Notes: a model not told the origin generated them from the letters alone. A DNA stretch of 64,000 bases from JAUJNH01 sp038253125 (GCA_038253125.1 JBBSHM010000001.1:1-64000); one strand, 5' to 3'; shown: positions 43,807 through 53,328, counted from the stretch's first letter. Numbers and translations are program-made.

Positions 43807-44208
43807 CTGCGTTCCGGGCCGGGCTTATAACGCTTCTTCTAACGCAATGCCGTGGACCGGCCGCTGACGGGCGCGAACCTGTCGCCCCGAACAGGCCCCC
43901 GAACAGCGTGAGGCTGCGGCTGCGGCGGCGCCCAGGCTAGGCTCGCTCGAGACCCGCAGTCCTCGCCAAAGCCTGGTGGACGAATCGTCCTTCCAGCCCT
44001 CCGAGCACGGTCGCATGCGCTGTCCGGGCTTCCCGCTCACGCCGATGAACCAACCTGGGCAGCCACAGAGGTGCAGCGCAGCCGCGTGCCCGTCGTCCGC
44101 CCCTCGATCGTGGCGGATCGTGGCGTATTCTCCGTGAGTCGAGTCTCACCTGCGCGCCCTTGTAGGGTTTCGTTCAGTTCGTTGGCTGTGTCTAGTTCGT
44201 AGGCCGCT
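43807..44208. other. No recognisable gene (decayed or spacer DNA)
   Basis: Short open frames here have no family resemblance, ribosome sites or motifs. AT content looks higher than in the neighbouring core genes. I see no clear copy of the tRNA 3' end that would mark an attachment site. Confidence 0.5.
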
Positions 44209-44371
44209 TCACTGCGCAAGCCACCGATGAATACCAGTCAGCTCCTCGACAGTCTTGAAGCCGTTGAGCTCCGCCGGTCGGTCGTCGCCCTCCGAGCCGC
44301 GATGCTTTGAATCGAACGTTGCACGAACCAGGGTCGCGATCCTGATCAAATGCGGGGGCCGTCGTCGGCCA
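44209..44371 (-). pseudogene. Possible AbiEii-like nucleotidyltransferase remnant
   Basis: On the minus strand about 50 residues (HLIRIATLVRATFDSKHRG, then GFKTVEELTGIHRWLAQ) resemble the C-terminal end of nucleotidyltransferase-type toxins placed after AbiEi antitoxins. The catalytic part is absent. The match is weak and rests mainly on its position after the AbiEi-like remnant. Confidence 0.3.
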
Positions 44372-44723
44372 TCACGCGCTCTGTCTTTTGCGGCGGGGCG
44401 CCAGTGTCCGGTTGTGCCAGCGCGCTTCGTTCTTGCGCATCCAGCCAATGATTACCTCGCCCTCGGCGGCCATGCGGGCGTTGCCGGTGAGGGAGTCGAG
44501 CGCGAGCCGGGGCAGTTGACACGTAGGTGACAACGCCGGAGTCGATGGTGTCCTCGAAGACGAGCGGGTCGTAGGGGACGGCCAGCAAGACGTTGGCGCC
44601 GCGGGTGGTGGGACGGAGGCGCCCGGCTCGTGCGAGCCGTTCCGGATCGGTGGTGTAGATGACGCCGATCTCGGCTGCGGCCACCGGGGCGAGGCGGGAT
44701 GCGGCGATGGAGCCCGTGACCAC
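44372..44723 (-). pseudogene. Frameshifted AbiEi-like antitoxin remnant
   Basis: Two frames join to one protein-like sequence. The first reads AEIGVIYTTDPERLARAG, then RGANVLLAVPYDPLVFEDT and VVTYVST. Near 44510 the frame shifts to LALDSLTGNARMAAEGEVII and GWMRKNEARW. This order (the PYDP segment, then the D.LTG..RM..EGE..I.WM end) is typical of AbiEi-type antitoxin or HTH proteins of type IV toxin-antitoxin pairs. The N-terminal helix-turn-helix is missing. It is therefore broken twice. Confidence 0.5.
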
Positions 44724-44816
44724 CCACTTTGCGCTTCTACCAGCGTGAGGTGCTCACGGCTCTGGCGCACCCTCTTGGGCAGCTTCGCCGGCTGCGCCAG
44801 CGGGTAGGCGGGCGCG

Positions 44817-45488
44817 ATGGCTCCCGCCCGCCCGGCCGCCCTCGCCTTCGACGTCGTCGAGACCCTCTTCTCCCTGGCGCCCGTCCGTCGCCGGCTGGCC
44901 GAGCTCACCGGCGACGGGTCACTCCTGGACCTGTGGTTCGCCTGGATGCTCCGGGACGCCTTCGCCATCGGGTGCGCCGGCGGCTACGTCACGTTCTCCC
45001 GCCTGGCCCGGGCGACGCTGGGCCAGTTGGTGCCCGACGCCACCGATGTCGCCCTTGACCACGTCGTCGAGGGCTTCAGCCTGCTCGAGCCGCATCCCGA
45101 TGCCGCCGCCGCCTTGGAGGCGGCGGCCGCCGAGGTCCCGGTGGTCACGCTCACCAACGGGAGCGCCGACAGCACCGGTGAGCTCCTCCGTCGGGCGGGG
45201 CTCGACCGGCACGTCAGCGAGGTGATCAGCGTCGAGGAGGTCCAGGCCTGGAAGCCGCGGCCCCAGGCGTATCGGCACGCCGCCGCCCGCCTCGACCTCG
45301 AGCCGGCGAGGTTGGCCCTCGTCGCCGTCCACGGCTGGGACGTGCACGGCGCCAAGTCCGCCGGGTGCAGCACCGGCTGGTGCGCACGGCTGGAGGGTCG
45401 CCTCTCGACCATGTTCAACGTGCCGGACGTGTCGGGGCACGACCTCCTCACCGTCGTCGAGCGCCTGCTCGCCCTGCCCGGCCCCTGA
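44817..45488 (+). CDS. HAD hydrolase, haloacid dehalogenase type II-like
   Basis: A 223-residue HAD protein. Motif I is FDVVETLFS (nucleophile Asp, D-x-x-x-T), motif II is VTLTNGS, Lys in AWKPRPQAY is motif III, and the acidic end motif is in GWDVHGAKSAGC. The cap region LDLWFAWMLRDAFA resembles L-2-haloacid dehalogenases. It could remove halide from short haloacids or act on a phosphate substrate. The gene appears intact inside an otherwise decayed stretch. Confidence 0.8.
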   Translation: MAPARPAALAFDVVETLFSLAPVRRRLAELTGDGSLLDLWFAWMLRDAFAIGCAGGYVTFSRLARATLGQLVPDATDVALDHVVEGFSLLEPHPDAAAALEAAAAEVPVVTLTNGSADSTGELLRRAGLDRHVSEVISVEEVQAWKPRPQAYRHAAARLDLEPARLALVAVHGWDVHGAKSAGCSTGWCARLEGRLSTMFNVPDVSGHDLLTVVERLLALPGP

Positions 45489-45538
45489 CGGAGCCGGGGG
45501 GCGCGGGTCGGGGTGCCCCGCGGCGGCCGGTCGGGTAG

Positions 45539-45895
45539 CTACACGGGGGTGCCGGAGGCGGCCCCCGGCGGGGTCGTGGCGGGGTCGGTGCCCGCCCGGC
45601 GAGCAACCCCCAAGGCGCCGGCGGCGAGGAGGAGGGCGCCCCCAGCCCAGTAGACCGCGGTGAGCCCAACCGGTCGGGACGCCGCCGCCGATGCCGACGC
45701 TGACCAGCCGGCAGGACTGCCAGACTACGTCGTGGAAGACGAAGACCGGCCGCGGATGAGATCGGGCCACTCGGACGCTGTTGGGGATGCGCGACGAAGG
45801 CGGCGGACGCCAGGAACGTGGCCGCGTTCACGGCCAAGCCCCGGCCGCCGATGCTGGCTCACCTGCCGGGCAGGGCCGCTCGAGCCGCCGTCATC
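45539..45895 (-). pseudogene. Broken membrane transporter gene (MFS-like C-terminus)
   Basis: Three reading-frame pieces together look like a transporter end: MTAARAALPGR then a stop; LAVNAATFLASAAFVAHP in the same frame; and, in another frame, VGLTAVYWAGGALLLAAGALGVARRAG ending at TAG 45539. The stop codon near 45862 and at least one frameshift make it non-functional. The ATG overlaps the stop of the upstream small gene. The family call is tentative. Confidence 0.4.
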
Positions 45896-46190
45896 AGCGG
45901 AGACCGTCGACCAGCTGCGCCACCTCGGGCGCGCCGCTGATGTGTCCGTCGAAGGTGTACAGGCGGCACGACAGGGATCCGGGCTCGGCCCCGCCTGCGC
46001 ACGGGTCGAGCCCGTCGATGAGGATCGTCGGAGACCCGCGCATTCCTGCCTGCTCGGCGGCCGTCTGGGTCTGGACAATGATCTCCCGCACGCTCGCCAC
46101 CGCCCCCGTGACCGCGAGGGCCTCATGCACCCGTGATCGGGCCACATCGAGGTTCGGGCATTCCGGTACCGAGAGGATGTCGATCTGCAC
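45894..46190 (-). CDS. Small DF-family/thioredoxin-like protein
   Basis: A 98-residue protein from GTG 46190. The sequence has VPECPN near the start, then GMRGSPTILIDGLDP and SLSCRLYTF. This matches the small DF-family (seleno)protein/alkylmercury-lyase-like group with a thioredoxin-type fold, often encoded near mercury-resistance genes. No mer genes are seen here. The CPxx active site has only one Cys of the usual pair. The longer open frame has no family match. Confidence 0.6.
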   Translation of the reverse strand: MQIDILSVPECPNLDVARSRVHEALAVTGAVASVREIIVQTQTAAEQAGMRGSPTILIDGLDPCAGGAEPGSLSCRLYTFDGHISGAPEVAQLVDGLR

Positions 46191-46195
46191 GTCGT

Positions 46196-46417
46196 CTATC
46201 GTAGAGGTTCCAGGGGGCGCTGAGCGTGCTGCCAGCAGCGAAGACGACGAAGGGCGCGGTGAGGGCGAGCGTGACCGCCGGCCTTGGTGTCGATCCAAGT
46301 CGTGCCAGGACGATGCCGTGGCCGAAAGCCATAACGCCGATGGCCAGCCAGTAGATAGCTCATAGCGGTGCTGGCCAGGTCAACGCCACCCAGCTGCGGT
46401 GCTTGCCAACAACCCAT
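46196..46417 (-). pseudogene. Membrane-protein fragment upstream of the DF gene
   Basis: Minus-strand pieces in two frames join as VDLASTAMSYLL and then AIGVMAFGHGIVLARLG, followed by LALTAPFVVFAAGSTLSAPWNL. Two hydrophobic segments are visible, but a frameshift near 46345 and lack of the rest indicate a relic. I do not recognise the family. Confidence 0.35.
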
Positions 46418-46519
46418 AACGTCGGCCGCGTGAGGTAAATCGTGGCCAAACGGGTATGAACGGCCCCGACGGGTCGGAGTAAAGGAAAGAGAGGAGCAGA
46501 GCAGGACACAAGAACCGCC

Positions 46520-46540
46520 GAGGCGGGCCCCGCCCGCCTC
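46520..46540. terminator. Strong palindromic hairpin
   Basis: GAGGCGGGC (46520-46528) pairs with GCCCGCCTC (46532-46540) around a 3-base loop. It lies in a 345-base stretch (46418-46761) without any other recognisable feature and may insulate marR from the relics. Confidence 0.5.
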
Positions 46541-46761
46541 AGCTGTCGCGACTCGCTGGACGTGGCACCGGAGGTCGGCTGTGACCTGGGGCTGGCGCTA
46601 CGAAGCAGGCCGGGGTCCGGGGCGGAGCTCCGAATCTCGGTTGTCAGGCCGCGGGTTCGGGGGTGACCTTGTGGCTGCGAGGCGGCGAGGCGGCGATGAC
46701 CTGCTCTGCGCGGGCACCCCGCACACCCGCCGTCGGATGTGGGACTACAGTGTTTGGTGTC

Positions 46762-47247
46762 ATGCAGTCATCGGAGGCTCGTGAGGAAGCGGTTGACGCG
46801 CTGCTCGTCGCATCGCGTGTTCTTGTCGGTGTGGCGGCGACATCGCTCGCCGATACCCAGGGGGTGACGCTGCCGCAGTTCCGTGCTCTGGTCGTGCTCG
46901 CATCACGACCCGGGTTGACGGTGACCGAGCTCGGTGACGCCCTCGGCATCCACTCGTCCACGGCTACACGCCTTTGTGACCGCCTGGTGGCGAAGAAGCT
47001 TGTTCGGCGTGCCCATCGGGCCGAGGACCGCCGCGTGGTGGAGCTGCGACTGGCGGCGGGGGGACGCCGGCGGGTGGAAGCGGTGACCGCACGTCGCCGA
47101 GCGGCGATCCGTTCAATCGCCGCTCGCCTGCCGCCTTCGGTGCTCGACACCACCGTGGCCAGCATGCAGGCCTTCGCCGAGGCCGCCGGAGAGCCGGCCG
47201 GCGACGACATCTTCGGCTGGCAGCTCGTCACGGTCGTCGAACGGTGA
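46762..47247 (+). CDS. MarR-family transcriptional regulator
   Basis: A 161-residue winged-helix regulator. The core is LTVTELGDALGIHSSTATRLCDRL (in two parts, residues about 53-77) followed by the wing AEDRRVVELRLAAGGR. ATG 46762 is chosen; the upstream frame has no coding quality. It overlaps the chloride-channel gene by 4 bases, so the two form an operon, and it probably senses a signal linked to that channel. Confidence 0.88.
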   Translation: MQSSEAREEAVDALLVASRVLVGVAATSLADTQGVTLPQFRALVVLASRPGLTVTELGDALGIHSSTATRLCDRLVAKKLVRRAHRAEDRRVVELRLAAGGRRRVEAVTARRRAAIRSIAARLPPSVLDTTVASMQAFAEAAGEPAGDDIFGWQLVTVVER

Positions 47248-48959
47248 TCGGCCGATTGCCGTGGCGACGTGACCCCAGCCGGCGATCGGGGTGGTCGGCG
47301 ATCGACCGGCAGCGGATCGCCGCCCTCTCCCGCCGCTCGCAGCAGGTCGTGATCCTGGCCGGCACCACCGGACTCCTCGTCGGGCTCATGGTCGCCGGGT
47401 TCGAGACGGTGACCCATGCAGCCCTGGAACAGGTCCTCAACCTTCCCCTCGCCCTGCGTGCCGCCTTCCCCGGGCTCGGGCTCCTCGTGGCCACTGGCTG
47501 TCTCCGCCTCGCTGGTCGCGGCACGACGCCAGGCTCCTCCGACGAGTACATCCGTGCCTTCCACCGACGCCGGGGCCTCGGGCTCCGATTGCGCGACGTC
47601 CCGCTGCGGATGCTGGCCGCGGTGGCCACGCTCGGCAGCGGGGGTTCGCTCGGCTACGAAGGACCGTCGATCTACGCTGGCGCAGCCCTTGGATCGTCCC
47701 TCCAACGCCGCCTGCACCGCTTCTTCGCCGCCGACGATGCCAAGGTCCTGATGGTGGCGGGAGCCGCCGCCGGTGTCTCGGCCATCTTCAAAGCGCCGGT
47801 CACCGGCCTCGTCTTCGCCCTCGAGGTCCCCTTCCAGAACGATCTGGCTCGGCGCATGCTCCTCCCCGCGGCGATCAGCTCGGCTGCCAGCTACGTGGTG
47901 TTCGCAGCCATCGCCGGCACGGCGCCGATCCTGCCCATCGGCGGTCAGCCCCCGTTCAACCTCGTCGACCTCGGCGGCGCCGCCGCCATCGGGCTGGCCT
48001 CCGGAGTTCTGGCCCGGCTCTACATCCTCGTCATGGCGAGGGCCAAGCGCCTCTCCACCCGCGGTCACATACCGCTGCGGGTCGCCGGGTCCGGCGCGGT
48101 CATCGCGGCGACCGTCGTGCTCGGGACCCTGCTGAGCAAGGAAAACCTGGTCCTCGGCCCAGGCTACCACGCACTCCGCTGGTCGCTCGACCCCAAGCAC
48201 GCCATCCTCGCCATCGTCGCCCTGGGAACCCTCCGTGTCGCCGGGAACGCCGCCGTCATCGCCGGAGGCGGGACGGGCGGCCTCTTCGTGCCCCTGGTCA
48301 TCCAGGGGGCGCTGGTCGGACGATGCGTCGGTGGCGTGTTCGACTCAGGGAACGCGTCGCTCTTCCCGGTCGTTGGCATGGCCGCCTTCCTCGGAGCCGG
48401 TTACCGGGTGCCGCTCGCCGGGGTCGTCTTCATCGCCGAGTTCACCGGCCGCCCCGGCTTCGTGGTTCCCGGCCTGATCGCCGCCGTCATGGCCCAGCTG
48501 GTCATGGGCCGATCCTCCCTGTCCCCTTACCAGACATCGGGCCCGGTCGGCCACCTCGAGCGGCGCCTCCTCCTCCCCGTGGCTGATCTGGTGTCCTCCG
48601 ATGCGCTGTCCGTCGCACCCGACGCCACCGTCGACGAGCTCTTCTCGCAGCATCTCGCCGGGAGCCGCCAGCAAGCGGTCGCTGTCGTCCAGGATGGCAT
48701 CTATCTGGGCATCGCCAGCGTCGAGGACCTCAACGGCGTCGAGCGCGCCCAGTGGGCGCAGACGCGAGTGGCTGACATCATGCGAACAGACGTTCCTGTC
48801 GCCACCCACGACTGGATCCTTCGCGACGCCGTTGTCGCCATGGAGGAAGCCGGAACAGATCGGATCGCCGTGTGCAACGACGGCCGCTACGTCGGCGTGA
48901 TCACCGCCGGCGACCTCGTGCGACTCGACGACATCCTCGACCGCGAGAGCGACCGATGA
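47244..48959 (+). CDS. ClC chloride channel/transporter with C-terminal CBS pair
   Basis: A 571-residue ClC protein. Selectivity-filter motifs are GSGGSLGYEGPSIYAG (gating Glu present), and GGGTGGLFVPLVIQGAL for the second. The proton-pathway region FLGAGYRVPLAGVVFIAEFTG is also clear. Two CBS domains lie at about 440-560 (VSSDALSVAPDATVDELF, ADIMRTDVPVATHDW). It moves chloride or fluoride, perhaps coupled to protons. GTG start inside the marR stop. Confidence 0.92.
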   Translation: MIGRLPWRRDPSRRSGWSAIDRQRIAALSRRSQQVVILAGTTGLLVGLMVAGFETVTHAALEQVLNLPLALRAAFPGLGLLVATGCLRLAGRGTTPGSSDEYIRAFHRRRGLGLRLRDVPLRMLAAVATLGSGGSLGYEGPSIYAGAALGSSLQRRLHRFFAADDAKVLMVAGAAAGVSAIFKAPVTGLVFALEVPFQNDLARRMLLPAAISSAASYVVFAAIAGTAPILPIGGQPPFNLVDLGGAAAIGLASGVLARLYILVMARAKRLSTRGHIPLRVAGSGAVIAATVVLGTLLSKENLVLGPGYHALRWSLDPKHAILAIVALGTLRVAGNAAVIAGGGTGGLFVPLVIQGALVGRCVGGVFDSGNASLFPVVGMAAFLGAGYRVPLAGVVFIAEFTGRPGFVVPGLIAAVMAQLVMGRSSLSPYQTSGPVGHLERRLLLPVADLVSSDALSVAPDATVDELFSQHLAGSRQQAVAVVQDGIYLGIASVEDLNGVERAQWAQTRVADIMRTDVPVATHDWILRDAVVAMEEAGTDRIAVCNDGRYVGVITAGDLVRLDDILDRESDR

Positions 48960-49466
48960 TCCTTCAGCGGCCGCCCCGGGACTCGGCTGTTGACCGTGAT
49001 GGGCACCCCAACGACCCTGCCGCCAGCCGGAAGCGCCAGTGGGGAATCGCACACGGGGCAACCAACCGCGAGGACAGCGCTGCCTCGGAGTTTGCGATCA
49101 AGATGCCCCGTCCGCATATGGGACAAGCGCCGGGCCAGCGGCCGCCGCCTCGGCTGTGCGACGGCGTCGACTGCACCGCCGACGGGGCTCCGAACGACCA
49201 TCTGCTCCTCCTGCTCCCAGCCCAGGATCGACCACCAGCGACGATGACTCTGACCCGATGCCGGCCCTCCCGCTGGCCGACGGGCACCAAGCACGGGACC
49301 CCATCGGCTCCGAATCCCAGTCAGCCCAGCACCGAAGGAGCACCATTGCCCGATCACCAGTGCGACCAGGCCGGAAATCGGCTCGATGCGCTCGACGCCA
49401 GCCGTTCCGGCCTCAAGTTGGGGAGCGGATCTGCCACACCTATGAACAATACGGGCCGAGGATCGC
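48960..49466. other. 507-base stretch without recognisable gene
   Basis: Open frames on both strands give only low-complexity Arg/Ala/Pro translations without motifs. There is no tRNA or clear hairpin terminator. It precedes a truncated SDR gene and is probably decayed DNA. Confidence 0.5.
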
Positions 49467-49709
49467 GTGGCTGAGCGCGTCGTGGTGGTCACCGGTGTGT
49501 CGGCTGGCGTCGGGCGGGCGGTGGCCTGCCAGTTCGGCGCGACGGGTGCCACGCTCGCACTGATGGCTCGCGGCGCCGCTGGCCTCGCCGGTGCGGCCGC
49601 CGATGTCGAGGCCGCCGGCGGGCGGGCGCTGGTCTTGCCCGCCGCATTCGCGGGCTTGGCTGCGGTGACCGCTGCCGTCGTGGCGACCGTCCGCGGTGTT
49701 GATCGATGA
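49467..49709 (+). pseudogene. Truncated short-chain dehydrogenase
   Basis: 80 residues from GTG 49467 hold the SDR N-terminal Rossmann fold (VVVVTGVSAGVGRAVA, T-G-x-x-x-G-x-G) up to the end of the second nucleotide-binding region (ALVLPAAFAGLAAVT). It stops after about a third of an SDR; the Asn, Ser and Tyr-x-x-x-Lys parts are missing, and the following DNA does not encode them in any frame. Palindromes such as TGGGCTTTCGCCCA lie beyond its stop. Confidence 0.75.
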
Positions 49710-49829
49710 CGGTCCCGGAGGTTGTAGGACGAGGCCACTGGCCACCGCTGGCTGACTCGTTGGGCTTTCGCCCAGCTCGCGGGCGGGCGAGCGATCGCTG
49801 CGCCCTTCGGGCCGGTTGGGCAGCGCCGC

Positions 49830-51659
49830 ATGAGTGGTGACGACAACATCGCCTACCCGCCGATCGGTGACTACGGCCTGATCGCCGACGGCCACTCCGC
49901 CGCCCTGGTCTCCTCGAGCGGTTCGATCGACTGGTGCTGCATGCCGCGCATGGATGCTGCCAGCACCTTCGGCCGTCTCCTCGACTGGGGGACAGCAGGC
50001 CACTTCAGCATCTCACCCGGCGAGGCTCGACCAAACCGCCGGGCCTACGTCACTGACACGATGGTCCTCGAGACCACGTTCTCGACCAACACCGGCGACG
50101 CTCGCCTCCTCGACTGCTTTACCGTGCGAGAGGGCGGTCGCACCGATCCGCACCGCCAGCTGCTGCGCGTCGTCGAAGGGATGCGCGGCCGAGTCGATCT
50201 CGATATCGACATCGTCCCCCGGTTCGACTACGGCTCCACCAAGCCATGGCTTCGAATGCACCGGCCACACCTGTGGAGCGCAACCGGTGGCGACGACGCC
50301 ATCGTCATAACCACCGATGCCGATCTCGACATCCGCGACGGCCATGATCTCGCCGGCCACGTCACCGTCGCCGCCGGACAGCGCTCGCGGCTCTCCATCA
50401 CGTGGTACCGGCCCGAGCAGCTCGACCCCGAGCCGCCGCCCCAGCCCGACGGTGCCGAACTCGACGAGCGGCTGGCCACCACCGTCGCCTGGTGGCAGGC
50501 GTGGAGCGCGAGAACCGCCCTTGCCTCCTCCGACGCGGCCGACGTCCGCCGTTCCGCGCTCGTCCTCAAGTCGCTCGTCATCGCCCCGACCGGAGCGATC
50601 GCCGCGGCGCCGACTACCTCCCTCCCCGAGGCCATCGGCGGGACTCGTAACTGGGATTACCGGTACAGCTGGATCCGCGACTCCCAGTTCACCGTGCGAT
50701 CCCTCGGAGCCCTCGGGTACGAAGCCGAAGCGGACGGTTTCCGCCGCTTCATCGAGCGTACCGCCGCCGGCAGCCCCCACGACCTCCAGATCATGTACGG
50801 CCTCGGCGGGAGCCGACGACTAGATGAGCTCGAACTCCCGCTGGCCGGTTACCAGGGGTCAAGACCGGTTCGGGTCGGCAACGCCGCGTCCGGCCAGCTC
50901 CAGCTCGACGCCTACGGCGAGCTCCTCGACCTCGCCTGGCGTTGGCATCAACGCGGCCGTTCCCCCGATGACGACTACTGGCGCTTCCTCGTTGGACTCG
51001 TCGACACCGCCGCTGACCGGTGGGAAGAACCCGACCATGGACTGTGGGAGATGAGGGGTGAGCCCCGGCACTTCGTTCACTCAAAGGCGATGTGCTGGAC
51101 GGCGCTTGACCGGGGCATCCGCCTCGCCCACGAATGCCTCCGGCAAGCCCCGTCCAAGCGTTGGAGCAAGATCCGTGAGGACATCCGCGCGTCCATCGAA
51201 GCCCACGGTTTCGACGCGGCACGTAGCTGCTACCTCCAGGCCTACGGAGCCGACGCCCTCGATGCCTCCCTGCTCCTCCTGCCCTCCGTGGACTACCTCG
51301 CCTACGACGACCCGCGCATGATCTCGACCACCGAGGCGATCACCCGGGAGCTCGACGACAATGGTTTCCTCCGGCGCTACCGAGGCCACGACGGAACCAG
51401 CGGTGAAGAGGGGGTCTTCGTCGCCTGCACTTTCTGGCTCGCCGAGTGCCTTGCCAAGCAGGGCCAGACCGTGCGGGCGCGAGACGCCTATGAACGGGCC
51501 TCCGCCGCGGCCAATGACCTGGGTCTGTATGCCGAGGAGTACGACCCCCGCCACCACCGGCTCCTGGGCAACTTCCCGCAAGGCCTCAGCCACCTGTCCC
51601 ACATCGCCGCCGCTGTCGCACTCGCCGAGAGGGAGCGGCACAACACCGAACGGGCGTGA
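49830..51659 (+). CDS. GH15 family glycosidase (trehalase or glucoamylase)
   Basis: A 609-residue protein. The N-terminal part (PPIGDYGLIADGHSAALVSS, GSIDWCCMPRMDAASTFGRL) and the (alpha/alpha)6 barrel (TTSLPEAIGGTRNWDYRYSW) are typical of GH15. The catalytic acid is the Glu in HGLWEMRG, and the base is Glu in AEEYDPRHHRLLGNFPQGLSH (two adjacent parts). Actinobacterial homologs such as mycobacterial Rv2402-type proteins hydrolyse trehalose. No signal peptide, so it acts inside the cell. Confidence 0.9.
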   Translation: MSGDDNIAYPPIGDYGLIADGHSAALVSSSGSIDWCCMPRMDAASTFGRLLDWGTAGHFSISPGEARPNRRAYVTDTMVLETTFSTNTGDARLLDCFTVREGGRTDPHRQLLRVVEGMRGRVDLDIDIVPRFDYGSTKPWLRMHRPHLWSATGGDDAIVITTDADLDIRDGHDLAGHVTVAAGQRSRLSITWYRPEQLDPEPPPQPDGAELDERLATTVAWWQAWSARTALASSDAADVRRSALVLKSLVIAPTGAIAAAPTTSLPEAIGGTRNWDYRYSWIRDSQFTVRSLGALGYEAEADGFRRFIERTAAGSPHDLQIMYGLGGSRRLDELELPLAGYQGSRPVRVGNAASGQLQLDAYGELLDLAWRWHQRGRSPDDDYWRFLVGLVDTAADRWEEPDHGLWEMRGEPRHFVHSKAMCWTALDRGIRLAHECLRQAPSKRWSKIREDIRASIEAHGFDAARSCYLQAYGADALDASLLLLPSVDYLAYDDPRMISTTEAITRELDDNGFLRRYRGHDGTSGEEGVFVACTFWLAECLAKQGQTVRARDAYERASAAANDLGLYAEEYDPRHHRLLGNFPQGLSHLSHIAAAVALAERERHNTERA

Positions 51660-52006
51660 CCAAAAGGGCCACGTCTCGCTGCTCTAGCCAGGTCGGATTC
51701 GGGTCCTCGGTCGTCTCTGGGCGCAGCTGGTCCTCTCCGGCGCTTGCGCCTGACCGTGGATGTCCGTCGTACCCGGCGACCCTCACCCCGAGTCCGTCGC
51801 GGTCTACGATTCGTTCGACACGACCATGACACCGCGTAGTCGTGCCGTCGCTGCTCGACACCTCGAACAGCGACCGTGAGCGGTGTGCCCGATCAGGCAC
51901 TGCGAGTATTCGGTCAGATCCGACGTATCGGGCCGACCGCTTGCGGCTCGTCAGGTCCGGCTTGAGCCGTGAGGGGGATAGACTTCCGTTGCCGAGAGGA
52001 GCAGGC
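51660..52006. other. 347-base intergenic region
   Basis: No recognisable gene. A weak hairpin (GGCGCTTGCGCC) near 51743 may end GH15 transcription. The 3' part holds the ribosome site GAGAGGAG of the downstream UspA gene. Confidence 0.5.
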
Positions 52007-52435
52007 GTGTCAATCCAAACGATCCTTGTGGGGGTCGACGGCTCGCCGGCGGCCCGCCGGGCGCTGCAGTGGGCTGCTCAACAAGCCGGCAGCGACGGCG
52101 AGGTTGTCGCCGTTCACGTGCTCACTCCTTCGCTGGAGTTCTGGCGCGATCTTCCGCCGACGGGGCTGACCGCGTGGCGCGAGAAGCTCAGCGACACCCT
52201 GGAGCGCGAGTGGATGGAACCCCTCGAAGCGGCGGGGACCAAACACGAGGCCTTGTTGGTGGAAAATGACTCGGTCGACGGGGCTTTGCTGCGCATCGGC
52301 GTTGAACGCGGTGCCGACATGATAGTGCTCGGCAAGCACGGTCACGGCGACCTGACCGATCGGTTGCTGGGCAGCGTGACCTACAAGGTGGCGCATCGGT
52401 CGTCGCTACCGGTGATGATCATTCCGGCGGACTGA
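52007..52435 (+). CDS. Universal stress protein UspA-like
   Basis: A 142-residue single Usp domain. It starts at GTG 52007 after GAGAGGAG with TILVGVDGSPAARRAL. The ATP-binding motif G-x2-G-x9-G is present as VLGKHGHGDLTDRLLGSV, so it is likely an ATP-binding type. The longer open frame upstream to 51842 has no homology. It stands alone. Confidence 0.9.
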   Translation: MSIQTILVGVDGSPAARRALQWAAQQAGSDGEVVAVHVLTPSLEFWRDLPPTGLTAWREKLSDTLEREWMEPLEAAGTKHEALLVENDSVDGALLRIGVERGADMIVLGKHGHGDLTDRLLGSVTYKVAHRSSLPVMIIPAD

Positions 52436-52884
52436 CCGCCCGAATCGATGTGACCACCTCCTCATGGAGCCGTCCGGTGGGTTGCATCTGGCCTCGGGCG
52501 ACGGGGTCCGCTTGGTTTCAGACCACAGCTGGGAGGGTTTGGCGGGCGGGCCTAGCTAGATGGGCCGAAGTGGCCCACCTTCTCGACAGCAGGCCGGCAG
52601 GCCCACCCCCGCTCCCGCTGGGATGATGTCAAGAAGAAGCGGCCCAACCCCTCGACTGAGACTCGAGTGGTCGTGAGCAGAACCTCGCGCTCGGTCAGTT
52701 CATCTATGACCTGCGGACCGAGAACTGATCGAGACTCGATGCGTAGCCTAGCCTGATCAACCGGTCTTGTCACGGTTTGTCAAGGCAGCTGGCGTCCCGC
52801 TTTTTGGGCCGCGTCGTCCGATATCTCAGGGCACCCACAACACGCACCCAGCCAGCTCCCAGACGAGGGGTCGATGCTGGCCTC
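52436..52884. other. 449-base intergenic region with a hairpin
   Basis: No gene recognised. A 6-bp hairpin TGGGCC/GGCCCA (52561-52577, loop GAAGT) is the clearest structure. A minus-strand open frame (52552-52773) gives no family resemblance. Confidence 0.5.
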
Positions 52885-53328
52885 ATGAGCGATCTCTCTG
52901 CGTCCGATGCCCATGGTGACCTGCTGTCCGGCTGGCCCTACACGCCGCCGCTACAGGGGTCCCAGCACCCACCGGTACCGCCCACCGAACCGGTCAGCGG
53001 TCGCCGCCGGCGACTGGCCACCGTGGGCGTGGCCGCCATCGCCCTGATTGCGGGGGCCGTCGGCGGAATCGCCGGGCAGCTGGGCAGCTCGGCCGTCCGA
53101 TCGACATCCTCGTCGGCTGCCACAGCCACAGCCGCCTCGGTCGGGCGGACCAGCCCGTCGTTCGCCCCCGGAGCGGCGCTCTCCGTCGGCGACGTCATCT
53201 CCAGGGTGGAGCCGTCGGTGGTGGCCGTCGATGTCATCTACCGCTCTTCGGGCGGCGGCGCCGGCCCGGGGGGCTGGCACCGCGACACCGGAACCTCTCG
53301 AACGCTGACATGCTGCGTGCCATGGTGA
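52885..53328 (+). pseudogene. Truncated HtrA-like protease gene (N-terminus only)
   Basis: From ATG 52885 the translation shows a cytoplasmic start, a membrane helix (LATVGVAAIALIAGAVGGIAG) and the beginning of an S1C protease domain (SVGDVISRVEPSVVAVDVIY). After GGGAGPGG, where TGMV... and the catalytic His should follow, unrelated codons run to a stop at 53328. All catalytic residues are missing. A deletion near 53270 joined this N-terminus to the yihY-like gene, whose start lies inside the frame. Confidence 0.75.

Noticed and set aside
43767..46500. Active prophage or integrase at tRNA-fMet
   Set aside because: No integrase, repressor or structural phage gene could be recognised, and no second tRNA-end copy was found.
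52552..52773. 73-codon minus-strand open frame
   Set aside because: No ribosome site or family resemblance; probably chance.
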